The notes beneath the pieces are model-generated. The model had not been told where the DNA came from. It saw nothing but the letters and a program-made list of their open reading frames with translations, and did not search any database. From Aquimonas sp044377145 (lineage in GTDB: Bacteria > Pseudomonadota > Gammaproteobacteria > Xanthomonadales > Xanthomonadaceae), in the NCBI RefSeq assembly GCF_044377145.1, contig NZ_JBILJQ010000013.1:18613-82612 (forward strand): a DNA stretch of 64,000 nucleotides. The letters are read 5' to 3'. This document shows, piece after piece, positions 56,593 through 64,000 of this stretch (its first letter is position 1; each line of letters begins with the position of its first letter). Made by a program: the position numbers and the translations under genes.

Positions 56593-57093
56593 TCAAACCG
56601 GCAGCGGAGCCAGCTTCGACAGCAGTTTCAACAAGGCCTGGCGATCACGCGGGCCCAGCGTCTCGAACACTTTTTCGTCGGCCGTCTTGGCGACGTCGAC
56701 CAGCTTCTCAAGCGCCTTCAGGCCACGCGGAGTGGACACCAGGCTGTGTGCGCGACGGTCGCCCGGCATCGGACGGCGCTTGACCTGGCCACGGTTTTCC
56801 AGCTCGTCCACCAGTACCACCGCGCCGGAGCGGGCGATACCGAGGGCGCGTGCCAGATCCACCAGCTTCAGGCCCGGACGTTCGGCCACGATCATCAACG
56901 CCATCATGCGGGTGGGCGTGCTGTCGTGGGCATTGAGCTGCGCCGCCAGATGCTCGGACGCAGCAGATTCGGCCCGGCGCAGGGACAGACCGATCAGATC
57001 ATCAAGGCGGGAAGTGCCCGCCGGAAGGGTGGCCGAGGCGACGTCAGCAATCGCCGCGGCAGTTTCGTTGGACTCTGCTTTTCGTTTTGTCAT
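56593..57093 (-). CDS. MarR-family transcriptional regulator
   Basis: This is a 166-residue winged-helix protein: LKLVDLARALGIARSGAVVL, VDELENRGQVKRRPMPGDRR and AHSLVSTPRGLKAL are the recognition helix and wing. The ATG at 57093 is preferred; a longer frame to 57207 adds an unlikely arginine-rich leader. The ligand and targets are unknown. Its own promoter must lie in the AT-richer region near 57260-57330. Confidence 0.88.
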   Translation of the reverse strand: MTKRKAESNETAAAIADVASATLPAGTSRLDDLIGLSLRRAESAASEHLAAQLNAHDSTPTRMMALMIVAERPGLKLVDLARALGIARSGAVVLVDELENRGQVKRRPMPGDRRAHSLVSTPRGLKALEKLVDVAKTADEKVFETLGPRDRQALLKLLSKLAPLPV

Positions 57094-57599
57094 GGTCTTA
57101 TACCGATTGGGTAGATGCACTTCAGCGGCGGGATGATCCGGGAACCTCGAACGCAGATCCCGTCTCGTCAACCTTTTGACCATCACGCCGCCTCGCGGCG
57201 ATGGCATGCATGTTCCATTCCAGATCCGCCGCGTGCGTAGCAGAACATCAGCAGCGGCGCGGGTGCGAGTGCGAAATTCCTACATTGACAGACATTTACA
57301 CAGCTCAAGTTGTTCATGCGCAAAAAGAAGCTGGATCACCTCATTCCACTGAGTAACGCCATTGTCCGTACATGACCTTGGTCGGCCATGACTTTCTGCA
57401 GTTGCTTGCGACCGCACGGACAAGGACCTTCAAAGGCTCTTCCGGAACGACCTGACAAGAGAACGCGTCGCACCACAGTGCACAGATCATTGCTCCGCGC
57501 TTGCAGGCAGAGGGGGCGCAGCCGACCATGCGCAGGGCCGCTGTCACACCGCAGCCCAGCCGGCGTCAGCCCCGCATCGCCCACAGCCAGAAGCCCTCC
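57094..57599. other. Divergent intergenic region between the MarR and ECF genes
   Basis: About 500 bp separate the two divergent starts. No gene is convincing here. The segment 57270-57350 is unusually AT-rich for this genome and contains TTGACA at 57284-57289 on the plus strand and TTGAGC on the minus strand, so the promoters of both regulators probably lie there. No -10 is clear. Confidence 0.5.
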
Positions 57600-58814
57600 A
57601 TGAGCGCAGAAGCCCTCGACAGCATCGTCTCAGAACACTTGCCCCGCGCCTGCAGCGGTGACCGCGCAGCGTTCGGGCGGATCGTGGCGGCCAGCCAGAA
57701 TTCGGTGACCGCGATCGCCCTGGCGATCGTCCGCGATGTGCCGACCAGCCAGGACATCGCCCAGGACGCCTTCATCAATGCCTGGAACAATCTGCCGCAG
57801 CTGCGCAACACCTCGAGCTTCCTGCCCTGGCTACGCCAGATCACCCGCAACCTGGCCCGCGACCACCTGCGCCGCCGCGCCAGCGAGAAGCGCTACAACG
57901 GCGACATGGATGACATCCTCGCCGTGGTGGCCGACCCCACACCGGACACCCCCGACCTGCTGTCGCGACAGCACGAAGAACAGATCGTCGCCGAGCTGAT
58001 CGACGAACTGCCGGAGGACACCCGCGAGATCCTGCTCATCTACTACCGCGAGGGGCAGTCGTCCAAGCAGGTCGCCGCCCTGCTCGGCATGCAGGACGCC
58101 GCCGTTCGCAAGCGCCTGCAGCGGGCCCGCGATTCGCTGCGCCAGGACATGCTGAAGCGGATCGGCGACTTCGCCCGCACCAGTGCACCCGGTATCGCGT
58201 TTACCGCACTGGTGATCGGTGGCCTGAGCCTGACGCCTGGCGCCGCGATGGCGGCCGGTGCCGCGGCCGGCGGTGCACTGGCCGGCAAGAAACTCGGCCT
58301 GGCCGCTGGCGGCGTCGGCAAGGGCTTTTCCAAACTGCTGTTTGGCGGTGCCAATGCCGGCAAGGGCGCCGGCAAGCTGCTGTTGGGCGCAGCCGGTGGT
58401 GCGCTGTTCGCACTGCTGGCGGGGATCGCCGGCGTGGTGCTCGGCGTACGCCGCTACTGGATCACCGCCATCGACGATGAGGAAAAGCGCTCGCTGACGC
58501 GCTACTCGGCGGTGGCTATCGCGGTGGTCGTGCTGTTCGCCGCCGGCATGTTCTTCGCCGGCATGGACGGCGATGCAATGGCCCCGGGCGTAGTCTTCAT
58601 CGTGATGATGACCGCGGTTGGCGCGATGAACCTGCTGTGGCTGCCGCGCCTGCTGGAACGGCGGCACGAGATCGAGCGCCGCCGCGACCCCGGCCGTGCC
58701 GAGATCGAGCGCGCCGACGAGCGCCGCTACGCGATCTGGAGCATGCTGGCGGGCATGTTGCTGGGCGTGCTGGCGCTGGGAGTCGGCATGTTGACGGCAG
58801 CGCCACCCGTCTGA
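57600..58814 (+). CDS. ECF sigma factor fused to a multi-pass membrane domain
   Basis: This is a 404-residue protein. Residues 20-90 form sigma region 2 (TSQDIAQDAFINAWNNLPQL, then FLPWLRQITRNLARDHLRRR) and residues 125-182 region 4 (ELPEDTREILLIYYREGQSS, then KQVAALLGMQDAAVRKRLQR). The C-terminal half is a Gly/Ala-rich stretch (about 200-280) and four hydrophobic helices (about 282-300, 320-340, 345-365, 385-402). No separate anti-sigma gene is adjacent; the membrane part may hold or sense in its place. Free ECF factors have about 190 residues, so the extension is large. Confidence 0.88.
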   Translation: MSAEALDSIVSEHLPRACSGDRAAFGRIVAASQNSVTAIALAIVRDVPTSQDIAQDAFINAWNNLPQLRNTSSFLPWLRQITRNLARDHLRRRASEKRYNGDMDDILAVVADPTPDTPDLLSRQHEEQIVAELIDELPEDTREILLIYYREGQSSKQVAALLGMQDAAVRKRLQRARDSLRQDMLKRIGDFARTSAPGIAFTALVIGGLSLTPGAAMAAGAAAGGALAGKKLGLAAGGVGKGFSKLLFGGANAGKGAGKLLLGAAGGALFALLAGIAGVVLGVRRYWITAIDDEEKRSLTRYSAVAIAVVVLFAAGMFFAGMDGDAMAPGVVFIVMMTAVGAMNLLWLPRLLERRHEIERRRDPGRAEIERADERRYAIWSMLAGMLLGVLALGVGMLTAAPPV

Positions 58815-58825
58815 ATCGAGGGCAC

Positions 58826-59554
58826 ATGACGGCCGCCAACCAGATCCGGGTATTCCAGACCGCCGAGCATGCCTGTGGCTACTGGCCCGAGCGGCGCGCC
58901 CGCGACATCGTGCTGGATCCCGACAGCCGCGCTCTGCCCCATGTGTATCCGGTCGCGCTGGCGCAAGGGTTCCGGCGTTCTGGCGGTCATGTGTATCGCC
59001 CCCAGTGCGCGACCTGCATGGCCTGTGTGCCGGTGCGTATCGACGTGCAGGCGTTCCGCCCGAATCGCAACCAGCGTCGCTGCAACCAGCGCAATACGGA
59101 CCTGGTCGCAGCCGAGGTAGCGCCGGATCGGGCACCCGCGCTGTTCGATCTCTATCGCCGCTATCTGGCCTCGCGCCATCCCAAGGGCGGCATGGACGAT
59201 CCCCGCCCGGAAGATTTCGATGCCTTCCTCAAAGCCACCTGGAGCCCGACGCGCTTCCTCACCCTGAGCGACGCCAGCCAACTCGTGGCAGTCGCAGTGA
59301 CTGATGTGCTTCAGAACGGAATGTCTGCGGTCTACACATTCTACGACCCCAACGCCGCACGTCGCAGCCTGGGTACCTACTGCGTCCTGCGCCAGATCGA
59401 CTGGGCGCGCCGGCTCGGGCTGCCGCACCTGTACCTCGGCTTCTGGCTGCAGGGCCATCCGAAGATGGACTACAAGCGCGGGTTCTCCGGGCTTGAGCAG
59501 CTTCGCAACGGCGACTGGCAGCCGCTGGCACCGACGAACATCGAGGCCTCGTAG
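58826..59554 (+). CDS. bpt: Aspartate/glutamate leucyltransferase (arginyltransferase family)
   Basis: This is a 242-residue GNAT-fold protein that moves an amino acid from tRNA to the N-terminus of proteins to mark them for ClpAP. Family motifs: CGYWPERRARDIVLDP, the cysteine pair region RPQCATCMACVPVRIDV, ASRHPKGGMDD and YLGFWLQGHPKMDYK. Length matches bacterial Bpt. It lies 11 bp after the membrane sigma factor gene, likely one transcript. Confidence 0.95.
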   Translation: MTAANQIRVFQTAEHACGYWPERRARDIVLDPDSRALPHVYPVALAQGFRRSGGHVYRPQCATCMACVPVRIDVQAFRPNRNQRRCNQRNTDLVAAEVAPDRAPALFDLYRRYLASRHPKGGMDDPRPEDFDAFLKATWSPTRFLTLSDASQLVAVAVTDVLQNGMSAVYTFYDPNAARRSLGTYCVLRQIDWARRLGLPHLYLGFWLQGHPKMDYKRGFSGLEQLRNGDWQPLAPTNIEAS

Positions 59555-59580
59555 GCGCAGCCACGGGCGAGATGCCGACC

Positions 59581-60144
59581 TCAGCCGTCGATGCGATCGC
59601 GCAGATACGCGCGCGCGAAGCGCAGATCGCGATTGACCGTCGCCAGCGACACATCGAGCACCTTTGCCACCTGCTCGTGATCGAGCCCGACCAGATAGGT
59701 CAGCTCGACCACGTCGGCCTTGCGCGGGTCGTTCTGGCGCAGCTCAAGCAGCGCATCGTGCAGGGCTTCGGCCTGGGCGAATTCGGGTGCGGGCTCGTTC
59801 TCGGCCGCGCGCAGGGTGATCCGGAACTGGCCGCCGCCATGCTTTGCCGCCGACTGCTTGCGGCCCATATCGCAAAGCAGGTTGCGCATCGCCACCGCCA
59901 CCGTCCGAAAGAAATGCGCGCGGTCGACCCAGTCGACATCAGCCTCCAGCAGATTGATGACCAGCTCATTGGCAAGCTCGGTCGGCTCAATGCCCGCGTT
60001 GCCGCCCAAGCGCAGCTTGTTGGCCGCCAGCTGGCGCATGCGGTCGTAGACCAGCGCGAACACCGCATCGGCGGCGCCGTCTTGCCCGGCACTCCAGGCG
60101 TGCAGCAGATGGGTGAGCTGATGGCGATCGGTAAGCGTTGACAT
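59581..60144 (-). CDS. ECF-type sigma factor (TIGR02999-like)
   Basis: This is a 187-residue sigma-70 ECF protein. Region 2 contains DAVFALVYDRMRQLAANKLR and ELANELVINLLEADVDWVDR, the class block AHFFRTVAVAMRNLLCDMGR follows, and region 4 is ADVVELTYLVGLDHEQVAKV then SLATVNRDLRFARAYLRDRI. In other bacteria this class often acts with a serine/threonine kinase; none is adjacent. The ATG at 60144 is preferred over longer starts. A decayed relative is at 28840-29205. Confidence 0.9.
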   Translation of the reverse strand: MSTLTDRHQLTHLLHAWSAGQDGAADAVFALVYDRMRQLAANKLRLGGNAGIEPTELANELVINLLEADVDWVDRAHFFRTVAVAMRNLLCDMGRKQSAAKHGGGQFRITLRAAENEPAPEFAQAEALHDALLELRQNDPRKADVVELTYLVGLDHEQVAKVLDVSLATVNRDLRFARAYLRDRIDG

Positions 60145-60299
60145 TGCTCGACGGGACTCTCGTCGCGGCATGGCGGGCGGCCGAAGTGTAGCGCGGCATC
60201 CCACCTTGACGGTCGCATCCCACCGGCGGCGACTAAACTTGCCGGCCAGCCGCATGCCAAGCCGCGCACGCCGGCCCTTCAAGCATCACGGAAATCCTC

Positions 60300-63200
60300 T
60301 TGAGCCCGTCCAGCCCCAGCCTTCTCAGCCCTCCCCTGCCGGCGCCCGGCCAGCAACGCGCGTTCTGGCGCGCGCCGGCCAGCAGCAGCGCGCTTGCGCT
60401 TGCCGTGGCCCAGGCCGCCACGCGCCACACCGGCCTGCTGGTCGCGATCACCCGCGACACCTTCGGTGCGCACGCGCTGGAAGCCGAACTGCAGGTGTTC
60501 GCGCGCGATTTGCCGGTGCTGCACTTCCCCGACTGGGAAACCCTGCCCTACGACCAGTTCAGCCCGCACGCCGACATCGTCAGCCAGCGCATCGCGACCC
60601 TGTACCGGCTGCCGGCGACCCAGCGCGGCCTGCTGGTGGTGCCGATCGCCACCCTGATGCAGCGGCTGGCGCCAGCGAGCTTCATCAGCGGCAGCGGCCT
60701 GGTGGTTTCCACCGGCCAGCGGCTGGACCTCGACGCCGAACGCCTGCGCCTGCAGTCGGCCGGCTACCGCAATGTGCCGCAGGTGCTGGACCCGGGTGAC
60801 TTCGCGGTGCGCGGCGCCCTGCTCGATATCTTTCCGATGGGCAGCCCCGAGCCCTATCGCATCGAGCTGCTGGATGACGAAGTCGACTCGATCCGCACCT
60901 TCGACCCCGAGACCCAGCGCAGCCAGCACAAGGTGCGCGATGTGCGCCTGCTGCCGGCGCGTGAATTCCCGCTGGATGAGGCCGCCACCAAGCGCTTCCG
61001 CGGGCTGCTGCGCGAGCGGTTTCCGATCGACCCACGCCGCTGCGCGCTGTATCAGGACCTGAAGGAAGGCTCGGCGCCGGCCGGCATCGAGTACTACCTG
61101 CCGCTGTTCTTCGAGGCCACCGCCAGCCTGTTCGACTACCTCGGCAGCGACGCGCTGTGTCTGGTTGGCGACAGCGCGCTGGAGTCCGCCGAGGCGTTCT
61201 GGAAACAGACCAACGACCGCTATGAGCAGCGCCGCCACGATGTCGAGCGCCCGGTCCTGCCGCCGGAGGAACTCTTCCTGCCGCCGGAACTGCTGCGGCA
61301 AAAATTGAATGCCGTGCGCCGGATCGAGATCTGCGGCAGCCAGCACGCGCGCTTCGAGGACGCACAGGCGCTGGGCGATGCGCCGGCACCGACGGTGCCG
61401 ATCACCAGCGCCAACGAACCCAGCGGCACTGCGCTGCGCTCGCTGCTGATGAGCTACCCCGGCCGCGTGCTGATCGCCGCCGATTCCGCCGGCCGCCGCG
61501 AAGCCCTGATCGAACAGTTGTCGGCGCTGGATCTACGGCCGGTCACGGTTGCCGACTGGCCAGCCTTTGCCAGCGCCACGGACGCGCCGCGCTATGCGAT
61601 CACCGTGGCCGCGCTTGACGACGGCTTCGCGGTCACCGAGCCCGCGTTGTGCGTGCTGACCGAGCGCCAGCTGTTCCCCGAACGCGCCAGCCAGACCCGC
61701 CGCCGCAAGCGCGCCGGCCGCGAACCCGACTCGATCATCCGCGACCTCGCCGAGCTGTCGATCGGCGCGCCGATTGTTCACGAGGATCACGGCGTCGGCC
61801 GCTACCGCGGGCTGGAGGTGCTCGATGTCGGCGGCCAGAAGGCCGAGTTCCTGGCGATCGAGTACGCCAAGGGCGACAAGCTTTACGTGCCGGTGGCGCA
61901 GCTGCATCTGGTCAGCCGCTACAGCGGCGCGTCGCCCGAAATGGCCCCTCTGCATTCGCTCGGCGGCGAAGTGTGGGAGAAGGCGCGCCGCAAGGCCGCG
62001 GAGAAAGTCCGCGATGTCGCCGCCGAGCTGCTGGAAGTCCAGGCTCGGCGGCAGGCGCGCCAGGGCCTGGCGATCGACATCGAACGCCCGCAGTACGAGC
62101 AGTTCGCGGCCGGCTTTCCGTTCGAGGAGACCCCTGACCAGCTGCAGGCGATCGAGGCCGTGCTGACCGATCTGCAGTCGAGCCTGCCGATGGATCGCGT
62201 GGTCTGCGGCGACGTGGGCTTCGGCAAAACCGAAGTCGCCGTACGCGCGGCTTTCGTCACCGCGATGGCCGGCCGCCAGGTCGCCATTCTGGTGCCGACC
62301 ACCCTGCTGGCCGAGCAGCACTATCGCAACTTCCGCGACCGCTTTGCCGACTGGCCGATCCGGGTCGAAGTGCTGTCGCGCTTCAAATCGACCAAGGAGA
62401 TCAAGGCCGAACTGGAGAAGCTCGCCGACGGCGTGATCGATGTGATCGTCGGCACCCATCGCCTGTTGCAGGGTGATGTGAAGTTCAAGGACCTCGGCTG
62501 CGTGATCGTCGACGAGGAGCAGCGCTTCGGCGTGCGCCAGAAGGAAGCGCTGAAGGCCCTGCGCGCCGAAGTGCACCTGCTGACCCTGACCGCCACACCG
62601 ATCCCGCGCACGCTCAACATGGCGATGAGCGGCCTGCGCGACCTCAGCATCATCGCGACGCCGCCTGCGCATCGCCTGGCCGTGCAGACCTTCATCACCC
62701 AGTGGGACGCCGCCCAGCTGCGCGAGGCCTTCCAGCGCGAGTTCGCGCGCGGTGGCCAGGTCTACTTCCTGCACAACGAGGTCGAGAACATCGAGCGCAT
62801 GCAGCGCGAGCTGATGGAGCTGGTGCCCGAAGCGCGCATGCGCATCGCCCACGGCCAGATGCCCGAACGCGAGCTGGAACAGGTGATGCTCGACTTCCAC
62901 CGCCAGCGCTTCAATGTTCTGCTGTGTACCACGATTGTCGAAAGCGGCATCGACATCCCCAGCGCCAACACCATCATCATCAACCGCGCTGATCGCTTCG
63001 GCCTGGCCCAGCTGCATCAGCTGCGCGGCCGCGTCGGCCGCAGCCACCACCGCGCCTACGCCTACCTCGTGATCCCGGATCGCAAGTCGATCACCAAGGA
63101 TGCCGAGAAGCGGCTGGAAGCCTTGGCCTCGCTGGAAGAGCTGGGCGCCGGCTTCACGCTTGCCACGCACGACCTTGAAATCCGCGGCGCCGGTGAGCTG

Positions 63201-63770
63201 CTGGGCGAAGGCCAGAGCGGCCAGATCGCCGAGGTCGGCTTCAGCCTCTACACCGAGCTGCTGGAGCGCGCGGTGCGCAGCATCAAGCAGGGCAAGATCC
63301 CCGACCTCGACGGCCACAGCAACCATGGTGCCGAAGTGGTGCTGCACATTCCGGCGCTGATCCCCGACGACTACCTGCCCGACGTGCACACCCGCCTGAC
63401 CCTCTACAAGCGCATCGCCAGCGCACGAGATCGCGACGCCCTGCACGAGCTGCAGGTCGAGATGGTCGATCGCTTCGGCTTGCTGCCCGACCCCGCCAAA
63501 CACCTGTTCGCGATCACCGAACTCAAACTCGACGCCACCGCCCTCGGCATCAAGAAACTCGACCTGAGCGACCGCGGCGGCCGCATCCAGTTCGAGAAGC
63601 AACCGAAGATCGACCCGATGACCATGATCAAACTGATCCAGGGCCAACCCCGCGTGTTCGCGATGGAGGGGCCGGACAAACTCAAACTCAAGCTCGAGCT
63701 GCCGGATGCGTCATCGCGGCTGCGGACGGCGAGGGACTTGTTGGGCGCGCTGGCGGGCAAGGCGGCTTAA
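60300..63770 (+). CDS. mfd: Transcription-repair coupling factor Mfd
   Basis: This is a 1156-residue ATP-dependent translocase that frees RNA polymerase stalled at lesions and recruits UvrA. Start is TTG at 60300. Domains: UvrB-like damage-recognition part (1-330), RNA-polymerase-binding CarD-like part with VHEDHGVGRYRGLEVLDVGG (about 490-560), and the superfamily-2 helicase with GDVGFGKTEVAVRAAF, DEEQRFGVRQKEALK, LTATPIPRTLNMAMSG and QLRGRVGRS. The TRCF C-terminal domain closes it. Length is typical. uvrA is also in the window, but not linked. Confidence 0.97.
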   Translation: MSPSSPSLLSPPLPAPGQQRAFWRAPASSSALALAVAQAATRHTGLLVAITRDTFGAHALEAELQVFARDLPVLHFPDWETLPYDQFSPHADIVSQRIATLYRLPATQRGLLVVPIATLMQRLAPASFISGSGLVVSTGQRLDLDAERLRLQSAGYRNVPQVLDPGDFAVRGALLDIFPMGSPEPYRIELLDDEVDSIRTFDPETQRSQHKVRDVRLLPAREFPLDEAATKRFRGLLRERFPIDPRRCALYQDLKEGSAPAGIEYYLPLFFEATASLFDYLGSDALCLVGDSALESAEAFWKQTNDRYEQRRHDVERPVLPPEELFLPPELLRQKLNAVRRIEICGSQHARFEDAQALGDAPAPTVPITSANEPSGTALRSLLMSYPGRVLIAADSAGRREALIEQLSALDLRPVTVADWPAFASATDAPRYAITVAALDDGFAVTEPALCVLTERQLFPERASQTRRRKRAGREPDSIIRDLAELSIGAPIVHEDHGVGRYRGLEVLDVGGQKAEFLAIEYAKGDKLYVPVAQLHLVSRYSGASPEMAPLHSLGGEVWEKARRKAAEKVRDVAAELLEVQARRQARQGLAIDIERPQYEQFAAGFPFEETPDQLQAIEAVLTDLQSSLPMDRVVCGDVGFGKTEVAVRAAFVTAMAGRQVAILVPTTLLAEQHYRNFRDRFADWPIRVEVLSRFKSTKEIKAELEKLADGVIDVIVGTHRLLQGDVKFKDLGCVIVDEEQRFGVRQKEALKALRAEVHLLTLTATPIPRTLNMAMSGLRDLSIIATPPAHRLAVQTFITQWDAAQLREAFQREFARGGQVYFLHNEVENIERMQRELMELVPEARMRIAHGQMPERELEQVMLDFHRQRFNVLLCTTIVESGIDIPSANTIIINRADRFGLAQLHQLRGRVGRSHHRAYAYLVIPDRKSITKDAEKRLEALASLEELGAGFTLATHDLEIRGAGELLGEGQSGQIAEVGFSLYTELLERAVRSIKQGKIPDLDGHSNHGAEVVLHIPALIPDDYLPDVHTRLTLYKRIASARDRDALHELQVEMVDRFGLLPDPAKHLFAITELKLDATALGIKKLDLSDRGGRIQFEKQPKIDPMTMIKLIQGQPRVFAMEGPDKLKLKLELPDASSRLRTARDLLGALAGKAA

Positions 63771-64000
63771 CGGAGAGTCATGCCTTTGCGTCAGTCATGC
63801 CGTCATGTCAGCCCCCTTGGGCTCCGCTTGAGTGCGTCCTCGTCACCTCGACTGCTCCCCTTTCGGCATCGACGCGGAACGCGTCAACCCCTTTGAGACA
63901 GCCTGTTCACCAGATAGCTGTCATTCGTTCTCCTGAGTGGCGGATTCGCTCATGCTTGCGATCTCGTTGCTTCCGAGTTCACTGGGCAGGGTCACGATGG

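Noticed and set aside
61533..63647. 704-codon minus-strand ORF opposite mfd
   Set aside because: Antisense shadow of mfd.
63850..64000. Minus-strand frame ending IVTLPSELGSNEIASMSESA then TQENE
   Set aside because: Only about 25 codons are visible before the window edge; it may be the end of a real gene but cannot be identified or supported.

Overview
High-GC, gene-dense chromosomal DNA from a gammaproteobacterium, most likely of the Xanthomonadales/Lysobacterales. The pointers are the murJ-rpsT and rplU-rpmA-obg blocks, an ole-type beta-lactone synthetase/reductase pair, bacterial starch-degrading GH13 enzymes, TonB-dependent uptake, RAYT transposase remnants with REP sequences, and many small GGGATTC/GGGAATC repeat elements. 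Long open frames opposite or out of frame with real genes are everywhere because of GC-rich codon bias; those were discarded. I do not assign a genus.

Layout. 1-2.5 kb (minus): a LolA-like periplasmic protein and a large secreted Asp-box/VPS10-like propeller cut by the window edge. 2.5-9.2 kb: an accessory, decayed zone with two broken RAYT transposases, a TauE/SafE fragment, an intact Phd/ParE toxin-antitoxin pair and a second ParE remnant, REP and palindrome repeats, a secreted RCC1-repeat protein built of 51-residue units, and a degenerate TraB/GumN protein. 9.2-14 kb: core genes murJ, rpsT, obg, rpmA, rplU with clear promoters and terminators, interrupted by repeat elements. 14.2-21.1 kb: uvrA, a thioesterase, exonuclease III, an SGNH hydrolase and a TonB-dependent receptor run closely packed on the plus strand. 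21.3-24.8 kb: a large subtilisin-like exoprotease. 25-28.8 kb: oleC, oleD and a LysR regulator, without oleA or oleB nearby.

28.8-41.4 kb: a decayed ECF sigma factor, a DUF6445-type oxygenase, an esterase, an MscS channel, then a starch/glycogen set (amylo-1,6-glucosidase lipoprotein, secreted pullulanase, cytoplasmic alpha-glucosidase) and homoserine dehydrogenase. 41.5-47.8 kb: AhpD-like protein, glutaredoxin, the conserved ybbP-ybbA/tesA locus, a flavin reductase and a DMT exporter. 47.8-54.3 kb (minus): a propeller-sensor diguanylate cyclase, PmtA-like methyltransferase, rlmKL and a small hydrolase. 54.5-63.8 kb: AmpD-like amidase, tesB, DUF2007 protein, MarR regulator, a membrane-anchored ECF sigma factor, leucyl/arginyl-tRNA-protein transferase, a second ECF sigma factor and mfd.

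The strongest unusual signals are: a family of roughly 150-320 bp elements with terminal inverted repeats made of GGGATTC/GGGAATC heptamers, one of which sits in frame inside the pullulanase gene, another supplies the stop codon of tesA and another separates rpmA from obg; a near-identical 14-bp palindrome (central ATACGTAT) upstream of both the pullulanase and the alpha-glucosidase; a sigma factor fused to a multi-pass membrane domain; and a shared C-terminal F-x-N-G-F-E tail on two secreted proteins. I did not find a clearly complete, wholly new defence or biosynthetic system.
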